Notes under the pieces: generated by a model
Databases searched by the model: none
The model's input: the letters and a program-made list of their open reading frames with translations, nothing else
Told to the model about the DNA's origin: nothing
Made by a program: the position numbers and the translations under genes
Origin: Chrysaora quinquecirrha
Lineage: Eukaryota; Cnidaria; Scyphozoa; Semaeostomeae; Pelagiidae
Reading direction: 5' to 3'
NCBI GenBank assembly: GCA_014526335.1
Contig: JACTAT010000030.1
Location: forward strand, 520,946 to 584,945
Length of the DNA: 64,000 nt
Part shown: piece after piece, positions 12,942 through 24,156 of the stretch
How the letters are laid out: each line of letters opens with the position of its first letter
Numbering within the stretch: the stretch's first letter is position 1

Positions 12942-13144
12942 TGTAGAGTCCCCCTTAGTGCACTCCGTCTTTTTATGGTCATGTGATTCTGTAGTATAAA
13001 TACCTTGTTATAGTTCTAAGATCATTATTCAGTTACAGTCGTTCGCAGTAAGCTAAACTTCTCTTTCTTGAATATAGTAACTAAAACTTGCGAATTTCAA
13101 AATAAAGTTTGCAAAACAAGCTTCAAAAACCGCTGAAACCTAAC
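12942..13144 (+). repeat. probable 3' LTR of the Gypsy fragment
   Basis: Begins TGTAGAGTCCCCC right after a purine-rich tract (AGGAGGGGAGAA) that fits a polypurine tract, and ends ...CCTAACA, so it has TG...CA ends. Inside are TATAAATACC at 12995 and AATAAA at 13101, in the order expected for an LTR promoter and polyadenylation signal. The length of 203 bp is inferred; no second LTR is present to confirm it. Confidence 0.65.
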
Positions 13145-14062
13145 ATTCGACTAAACATTGCAAAAAATTGCTGTAAAAATTCTAGCTTTAAGTTTCAGTT
13201 ACAATACAAGTAAAATATTAAATGTTTTCACAGAAAATTTTGTAAAGACGAAGCGCCGTAGAAAACGTCTGAAGGTGGCAAATGAATATCTGATAAATTT
13301 GCTAGAAAAGTATCCAAGAAACGCTGAAATATTCAATTATAAAAAGTACTTATAGAAAGAAACATTAGCTATACTTTCGTCAACTGGCTTTTCTTGTTAT
13401 TCAATGCAAAACAATCCAATTTGCACATAAGAATGGGAAGTTTTGCAAGTGGGAAAACAATGAAAATCTCATTCAGATTCTTGCGCAGCAAAACTGCAGC
13501 AATTACGAGCAAATGAATACTGTTTAACCTTAACTTCGAGTAATTTAAACTACTGGAAAGCCCTTGCTTTTGTATTTATCTCTCTCACCTGGAATATTCC
13601 ATGAAATCCTACTTTGTTTTTAAGTGAAGGAAGAACTGCAAGCCTTCAGCGAAAAAATTGCATGAACACAACTTTATACAAACATCGCTTGAAAGTTCTT
13701 GATAATTCTTGGCATTAAAAAAATACTCCTCAAACAACCAGCAATCTCCTAAAAAGAATTGGTCTAATTTTTCCAAGGCATTGGCCTCAAGTTCTTCAAA
13801 ATTTTTCAATTGAAAAGTGCATTATTTTCAATCTTCCAAGTCGAACGAAAGTAAAATGTTAAAGTTATTTTGTGCCGTGTAAAATTCATTCAAGGAGTCA
13901 CACACCCGGCCAAGCTCGCTGGCTTGCATAATTATTAATTATTCATTGCATAAATTATCATAATCATCCACGAATCGTGGGGTAGGTACCAGGGGTATTC
14001 ATAGCTCGCCTGAATAGCCCTGGGAACGAGGTTGCACAAGTCATATAGTCTTGTCAATATTA
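13145..14062. other. unassigned sequence
   Basis: No repeat, RNA or coding signal I can support. A 65-codon plus-strand frame at 13158-13355 is lysine/arginine-rich and unrecognised; other frames are short and AT-rich. Confidence 0.4.
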
Positions 14063-14070
14063 GGGTCGAC

Positions 14071-14681
14071 CAGGCGCGGTCTGGCCCGGGGGGCAAAGTG
14101 GCGATCGCCCTCCGATAGATGAACGTTACAGAAAAATTACGGGCCCTTTCCGTGAAAATTTGAGAACTGCATACAGTACACCGAATTATTACAGTCATGA
14201 GTAGGGCCCCACAATTACCGATATCTACAGTTTTCGATAGCCAATTCTAAAAACGGATGGATATTACAATTGTTTCGTGCCGTGCATCGCGTGACGGCTG
14301 CGACCACACGCAAAATCATTACACATAGCGTACTGTAATGTTTCTTTTATTTAGAGATTGTAAGGTTCTTCCTTCTCTTTTTCGTGGGCTTACTATATTT
14401 CTCTCATTCCAAGGATGAGGTGATCAAATTGCTAAAATAGCCTTTTTAGAGGGTCCAGCAACCAAAATTTTCTTTGGGCGGCAGTTTTATTCTAGTCTCG
14501 AAAAAGTCTGTTTCTGAAATTGAAATACAAGCATAGTTCCCCTTCAGCACATCTATCATGAGCGTATTTAAGGTGAATTTTTTATTAATGGATGTGGTTC
14601 AGAAACTTTATTTGCCACACTCTGAACCGGGCCCATTTGATTTGCTAGCCACCCTGCAATTATGGTGCCAGACCGCCCCTG
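14071..14681. mobile_element. hAT-type MITE with 8-bp target duplication
   Basis: The left end reads CAGGCGCGGTCTGGCCC and the reverse complement of the right end reads CAGGGGCGGTCTGGCACC, the CAGGGGCGG-type ends of hAT elements. An identical 8-bp GGGTCGAC flanks both sides (14063-14070 and 14682-14689), matching the hAT target-site length. The 611 bp between have no transposase. The superfamily comes from end sequence plus duplication length. Confidence 0.88.
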
Positions 14682-14689
14682 GGGTCGAC

Positions 14690-16219
14690 TAACCAGTGTC
14701 CAACTGCTGTTCACACGGAACCTTTCTCCACTTCGGTCTTCAAAGCTCTCAATATAGGGTATGACCTGGACAAAATTTGGATAAAGGTGAATTTAAAATC
14801 CACCAAAATTGGGTTTGGGGAAAAAAGTATTGACACTTTTAGTTGACCCAACTTTTATCCGTTATTGTGGAAGAATTAATAGAAAAAACCGAGGATGGGG
14901 TTCAAATAATCAGCCATTGTTCTTCAAAAATCGTTCAATATTTATGAAACTTTCCACGAAGCTAGGTGATATGATGCTGATCTCAAAAGATATGAACCAA
15001 TTATTTACAAGAAAACAGTTGATAACGTATGATATGGGTAAAAGCGTGTACTTGTAAGAAAAATATAACATCATAAAACGCTATGTCTGAACAAAAGAAC
15101 TTGCTTATTATTTTTAGAAGTCAAATAAACTTTCAACAACATTTCCATTGATGTCTTATTTACTGCTGAGATCGCTGTCACTTGCATCTTCGTTGATGAT
15201 CATGGCATTGGTGCACTCTAGTCCGTGACACTGTCCACAGGCATACATTTTCTCTCCTCCCAACTTCAAAAAGAAGAACAAATTACAATGAAGATGATGA
15301 TAACGATGATGAAGATGACAAAGAAGAAGACAAAGATGATAGATGATAATTCTGATGATTTTTATGATGATGATGACTCTGAAGAGAGGTAAAGAACAAG
15401 AATATTTTAAAAACAAGCGTAGGCTGAATGTCAGCGTGCATGCAGTATTTTACAATTAATTATGCTTACATTTTCATGAAGAGGGTAAAAAGCTATCCTA
15501 GCAAAAATTTTTGCTGATGCCAACTTCACAAAGTGATTCAAATTTATTTATAATCTTTTTTGTAACAACAAAGAGCAATTGTGTGGCTGGTTGAGACGAA
15601 TGGATATATACCTTACAGATATTGCCGTAAAAATGTAGAGTTCCGGCAGCAAAACGGAGAGCATGAAAGCACAAATTCAGTATTCAAAATAAGCAATTCG
15701 ATGATTCGTAGTGGTTTACTCATTAGCATTGGCATGTTGCCGCTCACGTTTATTTATTTACAGAACAAGCTTACCAAGCATGGCAAACATTCTTAACGAC
15801 AAGATCAAGGATCTTGGCTCAGTGGTGCGGGCTAGAATTGCATGTGATGCGTTTGAGCGGCTTGAGCAAACGACATTACGACCAGCAACCCTCTAATTAT
15901 CATCATTATCATAATCGTCATCATTACCACCATCAGATTCAGCATATTGTTATCATTATCGTCCTCGTTATCGTCACGGTCATGATGATCGTGATAATTG
16001 TGATTATCTTCATTATTACGATTTTTTCATGATCATAATCAGGCTAATCATCATACCCATCTTGATCAATTTTGCCCCAGCTGTTGTACTGCGAGACATG
16101 CATTCATTTGTCAAATCATCTTGTCATTTTTATGTACGAAGAATTCTTTGGATGCTTCGTACAATGATGAAGTGAGGCGAGGGAAATGCAGAATGGACAT
16201 ACCAAACAAAAAAACCAGG
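14690..16219. other. unassigned sequence with GAT-type microsatellites
   Basis: Mostly AT-rich unique-looking DNA. Imperfect GAT/ATC microsatellites lie at about 15286-15380 and 15893-16060, and create spurious Ile/His/Met-rich frames. No gene is supported. Confidence 0.5.
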
Positions 16220-16345
16220 GAGCCCTGTTCTATGTACGAAGAATGCTGCTATGATCGTGCGATATAAATGCCGCAGAGCATGCGCATGTGCGACTAGATA
16301 AAGCAGCCTCGAATAAAGATGACTGGCATGACGAGATGATGATGT
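16220..16345 (+). repeat. dispersed repeat 'C' with TATA box
   Basis: About 115 bp containing GTACGAAGAATGCTGC, ATATAAATGCCGCAGAG and ATGCGCATGTG, then GATGACTGGCATGACGAG running into a GAT microsatellite (about 16330-16440). The same segment occurs inverted at about 61690-61810. The TATAAA followed by GC-rich sequence looks promoter-like, but this is inference. Confidence 0.6.
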
Positions 16346-16435
16346 TGATGATGATGTTGATGATAGCGATTCTATTAATAATGATGATGATTGATGATTA
16401 TGATGATGATGATAATGTTGAAGATTAGGATGATG

Positions 16436-16534
16436 ATTTTAACTTTAAGCCTGCTACGCAAGCAGCCCGAACCATGTGACCTGTATGCCATCGCTGAACT
16501 TTCGCTGGAGTCCAGGGAGGTTTACGGGATGCTA
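16436..16534 (+). repeat. fragment of the Helitron B palindrome
   Basis: TTTTAACTTTAAGCCTGC followed by CCATGTGACCTGT and GCTGAACTTTCGCTGGAG matches the left arm of the family B palindrome (compare 37089-37250). It ends where a family A 5' terminus begins. Confidence 0.7.
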
Positions 16535-16776
16535 TCTCTTATACTAAAATGGTAATTTCCATGGAAACCGATTTTTCAACCATCCCCCTGCCCCTCTGGT
16601 AAGTGCTTCGCCCTTCCAACTTGCATCCTGCTCTGCCGACCGTGGGGTAGGCGTGTCATCACCCTGTGGTTTTTTGCAAACTTCTCTTGCTTCTGGGGTA
16701 ACTGGGGCTAACCCTTCTTTGAAGTGCGTCATTGGTGCCTGTTTTGACCATTGTCCGATTGTTTTCTGTAGGAGGA
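16535..16776 (+). mobile_element. Helitron A host copy, 5' segment
   Basis: Begins TCTCTTATACTAAAATGG right after an A, a Helitron-type 5' terminus. It runs to GTAGGAGGA at 16776. There a minus-strand Helitron dimer is inserted; the continuation (TTATCATTG...) resumes at 20959. The uninterrupted join is visible in the plus copy at 22801-22817. Confidence 0.85.
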
Positions 16777-16894
16777 CTAGCTCTTGCCCTTGTAAGACCA
16801 CCGCCTCATGAGGACCACCGCCTCTGATGAACTCCGCCAATAAGAGCTTCGACCTAAAAGACACTGTGCATTGAGGTGGCTATATTTTCTGTTA

Positions 16895-17300
16895 ATCAAA
16901 ATCTTGATCTCAATTTTAATGTTAGTCTAGTCTTAATCTTAGTCTTCAAGTTAAATGGAATCTTAATCTTAACTTCTACCTGAATTGGAATGTTAACCTT
17001 AATGTTAATCTAAATGTTGATCTAAATGTTAATCTTAATCTTAATCTTAATCTGAATCTGTATCTGAATCTAAATCTGAATCTAAATCTGAATCTTAATT
17101 CTAACCTTAATCTTAAGGTTAATCTTAATCTTAGTCTTAGTTAATCTTGAACTCCATCTTAATATTAGTCTTAGTCTTTGTTAGTCTTGGTCTAAGTATC
17201 AGTATTTCATTTTTGAAATTAAACTTAAAGTTCATTTTGAAATGAGTCTTTATCTGAACCTTGATGTTAATCTTGATGTAAATCTGAAATAATGTTGAAA
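16895..17300. repeat. degenerate TTAATC-type hexamer tract
   Basis: Runs of AATCTTAATCTTAATC with TTAGTC and TGAATC variants. The same tract lies at equivalent positions in other family A copies (about 18990-19370, inverted 22110-22450, and 52215-52620), so it belongs to the Helitron. Confidence 0.85.
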
Positions 17301-18251
17301 CTTGAACTTAATGTTTAGGTTGTTCTTTATCGCCACATGCAATAATGCCAATGTCAAACTTTATCATCATCTTAATTCATCTTCATACTCTTAGATGCCA
17401 AATATACGTCCTCCGGTTTATTAGTTTTGAGTTTTTCCCCCACCCACAGGGCCTTAGTAGAACCCCCCTATTTATTAATTTTTGAAGAAACAATTTCACT
17501 TGTGATAGGATGAAACTACGTTTATTAATTGCCGACATTGATTTGGACCCCCCGTTGGTATACCTAATGGTATTGGCCTTAATGTAAATATTAATAAAAT
17601 TGAAATTTACTATAATTTATAATTTAAAATAATTTAATATAATTCTAAATTTTTCAGCTACAATAAAACTTTAAATTAAATGAAAGATGAAATGAAAATG
17701 AAAATAAAATCCAAATGAACATGAAAGTTAGTGTCAGTGTTGAGAGATAAATTGAAAATAAATTTATAATTGAAAAGATATGAGTAAAAATAGATCTAAA
17801 GATTTGAGTCATTCCAAAAGCCTTCTTGTTTTGTCAAAGTGACTTTTGTTATTAGAAAAAATTGTAAAATATTTAAATCACAAAACAAAAACACCAAAAA
17901 TTGCCTTTGAGGGACTGCCATATTTCTTAGTAGAGGATAATCTCCAGGTGGTCCTAATATTCATAGAAGGAACAACAAAACACGTTAAAAATAATGTCAA
18001 AAACAAACTAAAAAATTATACCCAAAGCAAATTTTAGTTCCCAGACATCTCCTCGGACTTTTGAAAACATTGCCAACACAAAAAGGACAGAAATAAATTG
18101 AAAGTAAATTTATAATGGAAAAGATATGAGTAAAAATAGATCTAAAGATTTCAGTCATTCCAAAAAGCCTTCTTGTTGTGTCAAAGTAACATTTAGATAT
18201 TAAAAAAATTGTAAAATATTTAGATCGCAAAAACAAAAACACCAAAAATTT

Positions 18252-18323
18252 TGCCCTGGAGGGGACTTGAACTCCGGTCTCCCCCGTTAGCAGGCGAGCA
18301 TTTAACCACTCGGCTACACAGCA
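18252..18323 (-). pseudogene. tRNA-Ser(GCU)-like module in Helitron A1
   Basis: On the minus strand a box-A match (TAGCCGAGTGG) is followed by an anticodon-like arm with loop CTGCTAA (GCT in the anticodon position) and a box-B-like GGAGTTCAAGTCC. The acceptor ends do not pair and the T-stem has mismatches, so a working tRNA is unlikely. Equivalent modules sit in the other family A copies. Confidence 0.6.
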
Positions 18324-18520
18324 GTTTGCTTAGTGAGCAACAATCTCCTAGTGGTCCTAATATTCATGGAAGGGAAAAACAAAACACGATAAAAAATTAT
18401 GTCTAACGAACTTACAAATTAAACCAAAAGCAAATTTTAGTTACCAGACGACTCCTCGGCCTTTTGAAAACATTTCTAACACGAAAATAAGAGAAATAAA
18501 AAAATTCGAGAGAAAAAGAC

Positions 18521-18608
18521 TTTCCCTTGAGAGGAGTCGAACTCCCAACTCTGCATCACAGCTCACGAGACACGCCGCTTTACCGACCGTGCCACTGTGC
18601 GCTGTTGT
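18521..18608 (-). pseudogene. second tRNA-like module in Helitron A1
   Basis: On the minus strand: CAGTGGCACGGTCGG (box-A-like), then GGGAGTTCGACTCC (box-B-like) followed by TCTCAAGGGAAA. Isotype unclear because the anticodon arm does not fold cleanly. It lies ~200 bp from the Ser-like module. Confidence 0.5.
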
Positions 18609-20347
18609 GATTTAGTGATAATCCTCCTAGTGAGAACAATCGGACAATGGTTAAAGCAGGCACCAATGACGCACTTCAAAGAAGGGTTAGCCCCAGTTAC
18701 CCCAGAAGGGAAGGCAGTTCGCAAAAAACGAAAGGGCGATGACACGCCTACCCCACGGTCGGCAGAGCAGCGAAAAAGTCGGAAAATCGTACCATTGCCA
18801 ACTTCGGAGGAGTGACGGTCGAAAAACCGGTTTCCATGGAAATTACCATTTTAGTATAAGAGATAGCTCTTGCCGGTGTAAGACCACCGCCTCATGAGGA
18901 CCACCGCCTCTGATGAACTCCGCCAATAAGAGCTTTGACCTAAAAGACACTGTGCATTGAGGTGGCTATATTTTCTGTTAATCAAAATCTTGATCTCAAT
19001 CTTAATGTTAGTCTAGTCTGAATCTTAGTCTTCAAGTCAAATGGAATCTTAATCTTAACTTCTACCTGAATTGGAATGTTAACCTTAATGTTAATCTAAA
19101 TGTTAATCTTAATCTTAATCTTAATATTAATCTGTATGTGAATCTAAATCTGAATCTAAATCTGAATCTAAATCTGAATCTTAATTCTAACCTTAATCTT
19201 AAGGTTAATCTTAATCTTAGTCTTAGTTAATCTTGAACTCCATCTTAATATTAGTCTTAGTCTTTGTTAGTCTTGGTCTAAGTATGAGTATTTCATTTTG
19301 GAAATTAAACTTAAAGTTCATTTTGAAATGAGTCTTTATCTGAACCTTGATGTTAATCTTGATGTAAATCTGAAATAACGTTGAAACTTGAACTTAATGT
19401 TTAGGTTGTTCTTTATCGCCACATGCAATAATGCCAATGTCAAACTTTATCATCATGTTTATTCATCTTCATACTCTTAGATGCCAAATAAACGTCCTCT
19501 GGTTTATTAATCTTGAGTTTTTCCCCCACCCACAGGGCCTTAGTAGGACCCCCCTATTTATTAATGTTTGAAGAAACAATTTCACTTGTGATAGGATGAA
19601 ACTACGTTTATTAATTGCCGACATTGATTTGGACCCCCCGTTGGTATACCTAATGGTATTGGCCTTAATGTAAATATTAATAAAATTGAAATTTAATATA
19701 ATTTATAATTTAAAATAATTTAATATAACTCTAAATTCTTCAGCTACAATAAAACTTTAAATTAAATGAAAGATGAAATGAAAATGAATATAAAATCCAA
19801 ATGAACATGAAAGTTAGTGTCAGTGTTGAGAGATAAATTGAAAATAAATTTATAATTGAAAAGATATGAGTAAAAATAGATCTAAAGATTTGAGTCATTC
19901 CAAAAAGCCTTCTTGTTTTGTCAATGTGACTTTTTGTTATTAGAAAAAATTGTAAAATATTTAAATCACAAAAACAAAATCACCAAAAAATTGCCTTTGA
20001 GGGGACTGCCATATTTCTTAGCAGAGGATAATCTCCAGGTGGTCCTAATATTCATAGAAGGGAACAACAAAACACGTTAAAAAATAATGTCAAAAACAAA
20101 CTAAAAAAATTATACCCAAAGCAAATTTTAGTTCCCAGACATCTCCTCGGACTTTTGAAAACATTTCCAACACAAAAACGACAGAAATAAATTGAAAGTA
20201 AATTTATAATTGAAAAGATATGAGTAAAAATGGATCTAAAGATTTCAGTCATTCCAAAAAGCCTTCTTGTTGTGTTAAAGTGACATTTAGATATTAAAAA
20301 AAATTGTAAAATATTTAGATCGCAAAAACCAAAACACCAAAAATTTT

Positions 20348-20419
20348 GCCCTGAAGGGGACTTGAACTCCGGTCTCCCCAGTTAGCAAGCGAGCATTTAA
20401 CCACTCGGCTACACAGCCG
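20348..20419 (-). pseudogene. tRNA-Ser(GCU)-like module in Helitron A2
   Basis: Counterpart of the module at 18252-18323: box-A-like TAGCCGAGTGG, GCT in the anticodon position (loop TTGCTAA), box-B-like AGTTCAAGTCC. It has independent substitutions. Confidence 0.6.
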
Positions 20420-20616
20420 TTTGCTTAGTGTGCAACAATCTCCTAGTGGTCCTAATATTCATTGAAGGGAAAAACAAAACACGATTAAAAATTATGTCTA
20501 ACGAACTTAAAAATTAAACCAAAAGCAAATTTTAGTTACCAGACGACTCCTCGGCCTTTTGAAAACATTTCCAACACGAAAATAAGAGAAATAAAAAAAT
20601 TCGAGAGAAAAAGACT

Positions 20617-20703
20617 TTCCCTTGAGGGGAGTCGAACTCCCAACTCTGCATCATAGCTCACGAGACACGCCGCCTTACCGACCGTGCCACTGTGCGTTGT
20701 TGT
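20617..20703 (-). pseudogene. second tRNA-like module in Helitron A2
   Basis: Counterpart of 18521-18608, with GGGAGTTCGACTCC as the box-B-like element. Confidence 0.5.
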
Positions 20704-20973
20704 GGTTTAGTGATAATCCTCCTAGTGAGAACAATCGGGCGATTGTTCAAACAGGCACCAATGACGCACTTCAAAGAAGGGTTAGCCCCAATTACCCCAG
20801 AAGCGAGAGAAGTTTGCAAAAAACGAAAGGGCGATGACACGCCTACCCCACTGTCGGCCGAGCAGCGAAAAAGTCGGAAAAGCGTACCACTTACAACTTG
20901 GGAGGAGTGACGGTCGAAAAACCGGTTTCCATGGAAATTACCATTTTAGTATAAGAGATTATCATTGAATCGC

Positions 20974-21058
20974 AACAAGGCACGGTAGCACGGTCCGTAA
21001 AGGGGCGTGTCTCGTGATCTGCGATGCAGAGTTGGTAGTTCGACTCCCCTCAAGGGAA
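20974..21058 (+). pseudogene. tRNA-like module in the host Helitron
   Basis: GGCACGGTAGCACGG, then GTAGTTCGACTCCCC, equivalent to the second module of A1/A2 but in plus orientation. Confidence 0.5.
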
Positions 21059-21255
21059 AGTCTTTTTCTCTCGAATTTTTTTATTTCTCTTATTTTCGTG
21101 TTGGAAATGTTTCCAAAAGGCCGAGGAGTCGTCTGGTAACTAAAATTTGCTTTTGGTTTAATTTTTAAGTTTGTTAGACATAATTTTTTATCGTGTTTTG
21201 TTTTTCCCTTCCATGAATATTAGGACCACTAGGAGATTGTTGCTCACTAAGCAAG

Positions 21256-21329
21256 CGGCTGTGTAGCCGAGTGGTTAAATGCTCGCTTGCTAATCGGGGA
21301 GACCGGAGTTCAAGTCCCCTCCAGGGCAA
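21256..21329 (+). pseudogene. tRNA-Ser(GCU)-like module in the host Helitron
   Basis: The clearest copy: TAGCCGAGTGGTTAAATGC (box A and D-arm), CTCGC-TTGCTAA-TCGGG as a partly paired anticodon arm with GCT, and GGAGTTCAAGTCCCC. No long variable arm and no paired acceptor stem, so it is judged a tRNA-derived relic. Confidence 0.6.
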
Positions 21330-22823
21330 AAACTTTTGGTGTTTTTGTTTTGCGATCAAAATATTTTACAATTTTTTTAAATATCTAAATGTCACTTTGA
21401 CACAACAAGAAGGCTTTTTGGAATGACTGAAATCTTTAGATCTATTTTTACTCATATCTTTTCAATTATAAATTTACTTTCAATTTATTTCTGTCGTTTT
21501 TGTGTTGGAAATGTTTTCAAAAGTCCGAGGAGATGTCTGGGAACTAAAATTTGCTTTGGGTATAATTTTTTAGTTTGTTTTTGACATTATTTTTGACATT
21601 ATTTTGACATCTCTCAACACTGACACTAACTTTCATGTTCATTTGGATTTTATTTTCATTTTCATTTCATCTTTCATTTAATTTAAAGTTTTATTGTAGC
21701 TGAAGAATTTAGAATTATATTAAACTATTTTAAATTATAAATTATATTAAATTTCAATTTTATTAATATTTACATTAAGGCCAATACCATTAGGTATACC
21801 AACGGGGGGTCCAAATCAATGTTGGCAATTAATAAACGTAGTTTCATCCTATCACAAGTGACATTGTTTCTTCAAAAATCAATAAATAGGGGGGTCCTAC
21901 TAAGGCCCTGTGGGTGGGGGAAAAACTCAAAATTAATAAACCAGAGGATGTTTATTTGGCATCTAAGAGTATGAAGATGAATTAAGATGATGATAAAGTT
22001 TGACATTGGCATTATTGCATGTGGCGATAAAGAACAACCTAAACATTAAGTTCAAGTTTCTATGTTATTTCAGATTTACATCAAGATTAACATCAAGGTT
22101 CAGATAAAGACTCATTTCAAAATGAACTTTCAGTTTAATTTCAAAAATGAAATACTGATACTTAGACCAAGACTAACAAAGACTAAGACTAATATTAAGA
22201 TGGAGTTCAAGATTAACTAACACCAAGATTAAGATTAATCTTAAGGTTAAGGTTAGAATTAAGATTCAGATTTAGATTCAGATTTAGATTCAGATACAGA
22301 TTCAGATTAAGATTAAGATTAAGATTAACATTTAGATTATTATTAAGGTTAACATTCCAATTCAGGTAGAAGTTAAGATTCAGATTCCATTTAACTTGAA
22401 GACTAAGATTAAGACTAGACTAACATTAAGATTGAGATCAAGATTTTGATTAACAGAAAATATAGCCACCTCAATGCACAGTGTCTTTTAGGTCGAAGCT
22501 CTTATTGGCGGAGTTCATCAGAGGCGGTGGTCCTCATGAGGCGGTGGTCTTACACGGGCAAGAGCTAGTCTCTATATTAAAATGGTAATTTCCATGGAAA
22601 CCGATTTTTCAACCATCCCCCTGCCCCTCTGGTAAGTGCTTCGCCCTTCCAACTTGCATCCTGCTCTGCCGACCGTGGGGTAGGCGTGTCATCACCCTGT
22701 GGTTTTTTGCAAACATCTCTTGCTTCTGGGGTAACTGGGGCTAACCCTTCTTTGAAGTGCGTCATTGGTGCCTGTTTTGACCATTGTCCGATTGTTTTCT
22801 GTAGGAGGATTATCATTGAATCG

Positions 22824-22908
22824 CAACAAGGCATGGTAGCACTGTCCGTAAAGGGGCGTGTCTCGTCATCTGCGATGCAGAGTTGGGAGTTCGACTCCCC
22901 TCAAGGGA
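22824..22908 (+). pseudogene. tRNA-like module in the autonomous Helitron
   Basis: GGCATGGTAGCACTG and GGGAGTTCGACTCCCC, the same module as in the short copies. Confidence 0.5.
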
Positions 22909-23105
22909 AAGTCTTTTTCTCTCGAATTTTTTTATTTCTGTTATTTTCGTGTTGGAAATGTTTTCCCAAGGCCGAGGAGACGTCTGGTAACTAAAATTTG
23001 CTTTTGGTTTAATTTTTAAGTTCGTTAGACATAATTTTTTATCGTGTTTCGTTCTTCCCTTCCATGAATATTAGGACCACTAGGAGATTATCGCCCACTA
23101 AGCAG

Positions 23106-23179
23106 ACGGCTGTGTAGCCGAATGGTTACGTGATCGCTTGCTACCCGGAATGACTGGAGTTCAAGTCCCCTCAAGGGCA
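23106..23179 (+). pseudogene. tRNA-Ser-like module in the autonomous Helitron
   Basis: TAGCCGAATGGTTACG, then TTGCTAC in the anticodon position and GGAGTTCAAGTCCCC; the most diverged of the Ser-like copies. Confidence 0.5.
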
Positions 23180-23243
23180 AATTTTTGGTGTTTTTGTTTT
23201 TGTGGTTTCAATAGTTTACAATTCTTTTTAATGTCAAAAAGTC

Positions 23244-23705
23244 ACTTCAACAAAACTAGAAAGCTTTTTGGAATGACTCAAATCTTTAGATCTATTTTTA
23301 CTCATATCTTTTCAATTATAAATTTATTTTCAATTTATCTCTCAACACTGACACTTAACTTTCATGTTCATTTGGTTTTTATTTCCATTTTAATTTCATC
23401 TTTCATTTCATTTAAAGTTTTATTGTAGCTGAAGAATTTCGAATTATATTAAATTTATTTTAAATTAAAGATTAACTTCAACAAAACTAGAAAGCTTTTT
23501 GGAATGACTCAAATCTTTAGATCTATTTTTACTCATATCTTTTCAATTATAAATTTATTTTCAATTTATCTCTCAACACTGACACTTAACTTTCATGTTC
23601 ATTTGGTTTTTATTTCCATTTTAATTTCATCTTTCATTTCATTTAAAGTTTTATTGTAGCTGAAGAATTTCGAATTATATTAAATTTATTTTAAATTAAA
23701 GATTA
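23244..23705 (+). repeat. 231-bp tandem duplication
   Basis: Two near-identical units starting CTTCAACAAAACTAGAAAGC (about 23244 and 23475), each ending near TTTTAAATTAAAGATTA. The short family A copies have a single unit, so this duplication is private to this copy. Confidence 0.9.
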
Positions 23706-23756
23706 ATTTCAATTTCATTAATATTTACATTAAGGCCAATACCATTAGGTATACCA

Positions 23757-24154
23757 ATTGTTCTTGGGATAAAAGCGTGACCTACCATACCTAGCATCCT
23801 TTTGTATTTGCTAACTGGATTAACTACTATGAGACAATAACTTTGTTGTCCTGTTGTATTGGAGTGTTGGTGTTGGTTGTGTTCAATGACCGCATGAGTC
23901 AAAATACCTCCATTTCCGTTCTGTGTACTTATCACAATACAGTATCGTGAAGCGTGCTTGCGGATACGAAGAAACATCCATACTTCATCAAATTAATGTG
24001 AACTCATCCTTTGGTTCATGATACTTTGGTTTTGGAAAATTTTTTGGACAGGATTACATCATTTATTCTGTACGGTAAGTTGCCTCTTTATCAACAAAAT
24101 ATAGGCCTATCCATTCGTATTTGCACGTTACTCAATTCTGAAGTCCCCTTCAGC
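23757..24154. other. Helitron interior without recognised features
   Basis: Starts where homology to the short copies ends (after GGTATACCAA). No motif or reading frame I recognise. Confidence 0.4.
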
Positions 24155-24156
24155 TA

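Larger units (their letters stand above)
16777..18863 (-). mobile_element. Helitron A, non-autonomous copy A1
   Basis: On the minus strand it starts TCTCTTATACTAAAATGG (ending at plus 18863) and finishes CAAGAGCTAG at 16777, followed by T. Near the 3' end is the palindrome CCTCATGAGG within GAGGCGGTGGTCC repeats, in the position of the Helitron 3' hairpin. The 2,087-bp body holds two tRNA-like modules, tandem ~330-bp units, an AT-rich part and a degenerate (TTAATC)n stretch at 16895-17300. No Rep or helicase is encoded, so it depends on another copy. Confidence 0.88.
18864..20958 (-). mobile_element. Helitron A, non-autonomous copy A2
   Basis: Same structure and orientation as A1 and highly similar along 2,095 bp. 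Its 5' TCTCTTATAC ends at plus 20958; its 3' end reads CAAGAGCTA and meets the 5' TC of A1 with no spacer (the final G of CTAG is missing). A1 and A2 thus form a head-to-tail dimer. It carries the same tRNA-like modules and hexamer tract. Confidence 0.88.
20959..22568 (+). mobile_element. Helitron A host copy, 3' segment
   Basis: Continues the copy that begins at 16535-16776 after the inserted dimer. It starts TTATCATTGAATCGC and carries plus-strand tRNA-like modules, the inverted hexamer tract (22110-22450), GAGGCGGTGGTCC repeats with the CCTCATGAGG palindrome, and finishes CAAGAGCTAG at 22568. The two parts together make a 1.85-kb non-autonomous Helitron. Confidence 0.85.

Noticed and set aside
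16544..22834. 100-codon frames across the tRNA-like modules (16544-16864, 22577-22834, 22686-22994)
   Set aside because: They are repeats of non-autonomous Helitron DNA; different frames open in different copies and no domain is recognisable.
18252..23179. Functional tRNA-Ser genes
   Set aside because: Acceptor stems do not pair, T-stems have mismatches, and no long variable arm typical of tRNA-Ser is present.
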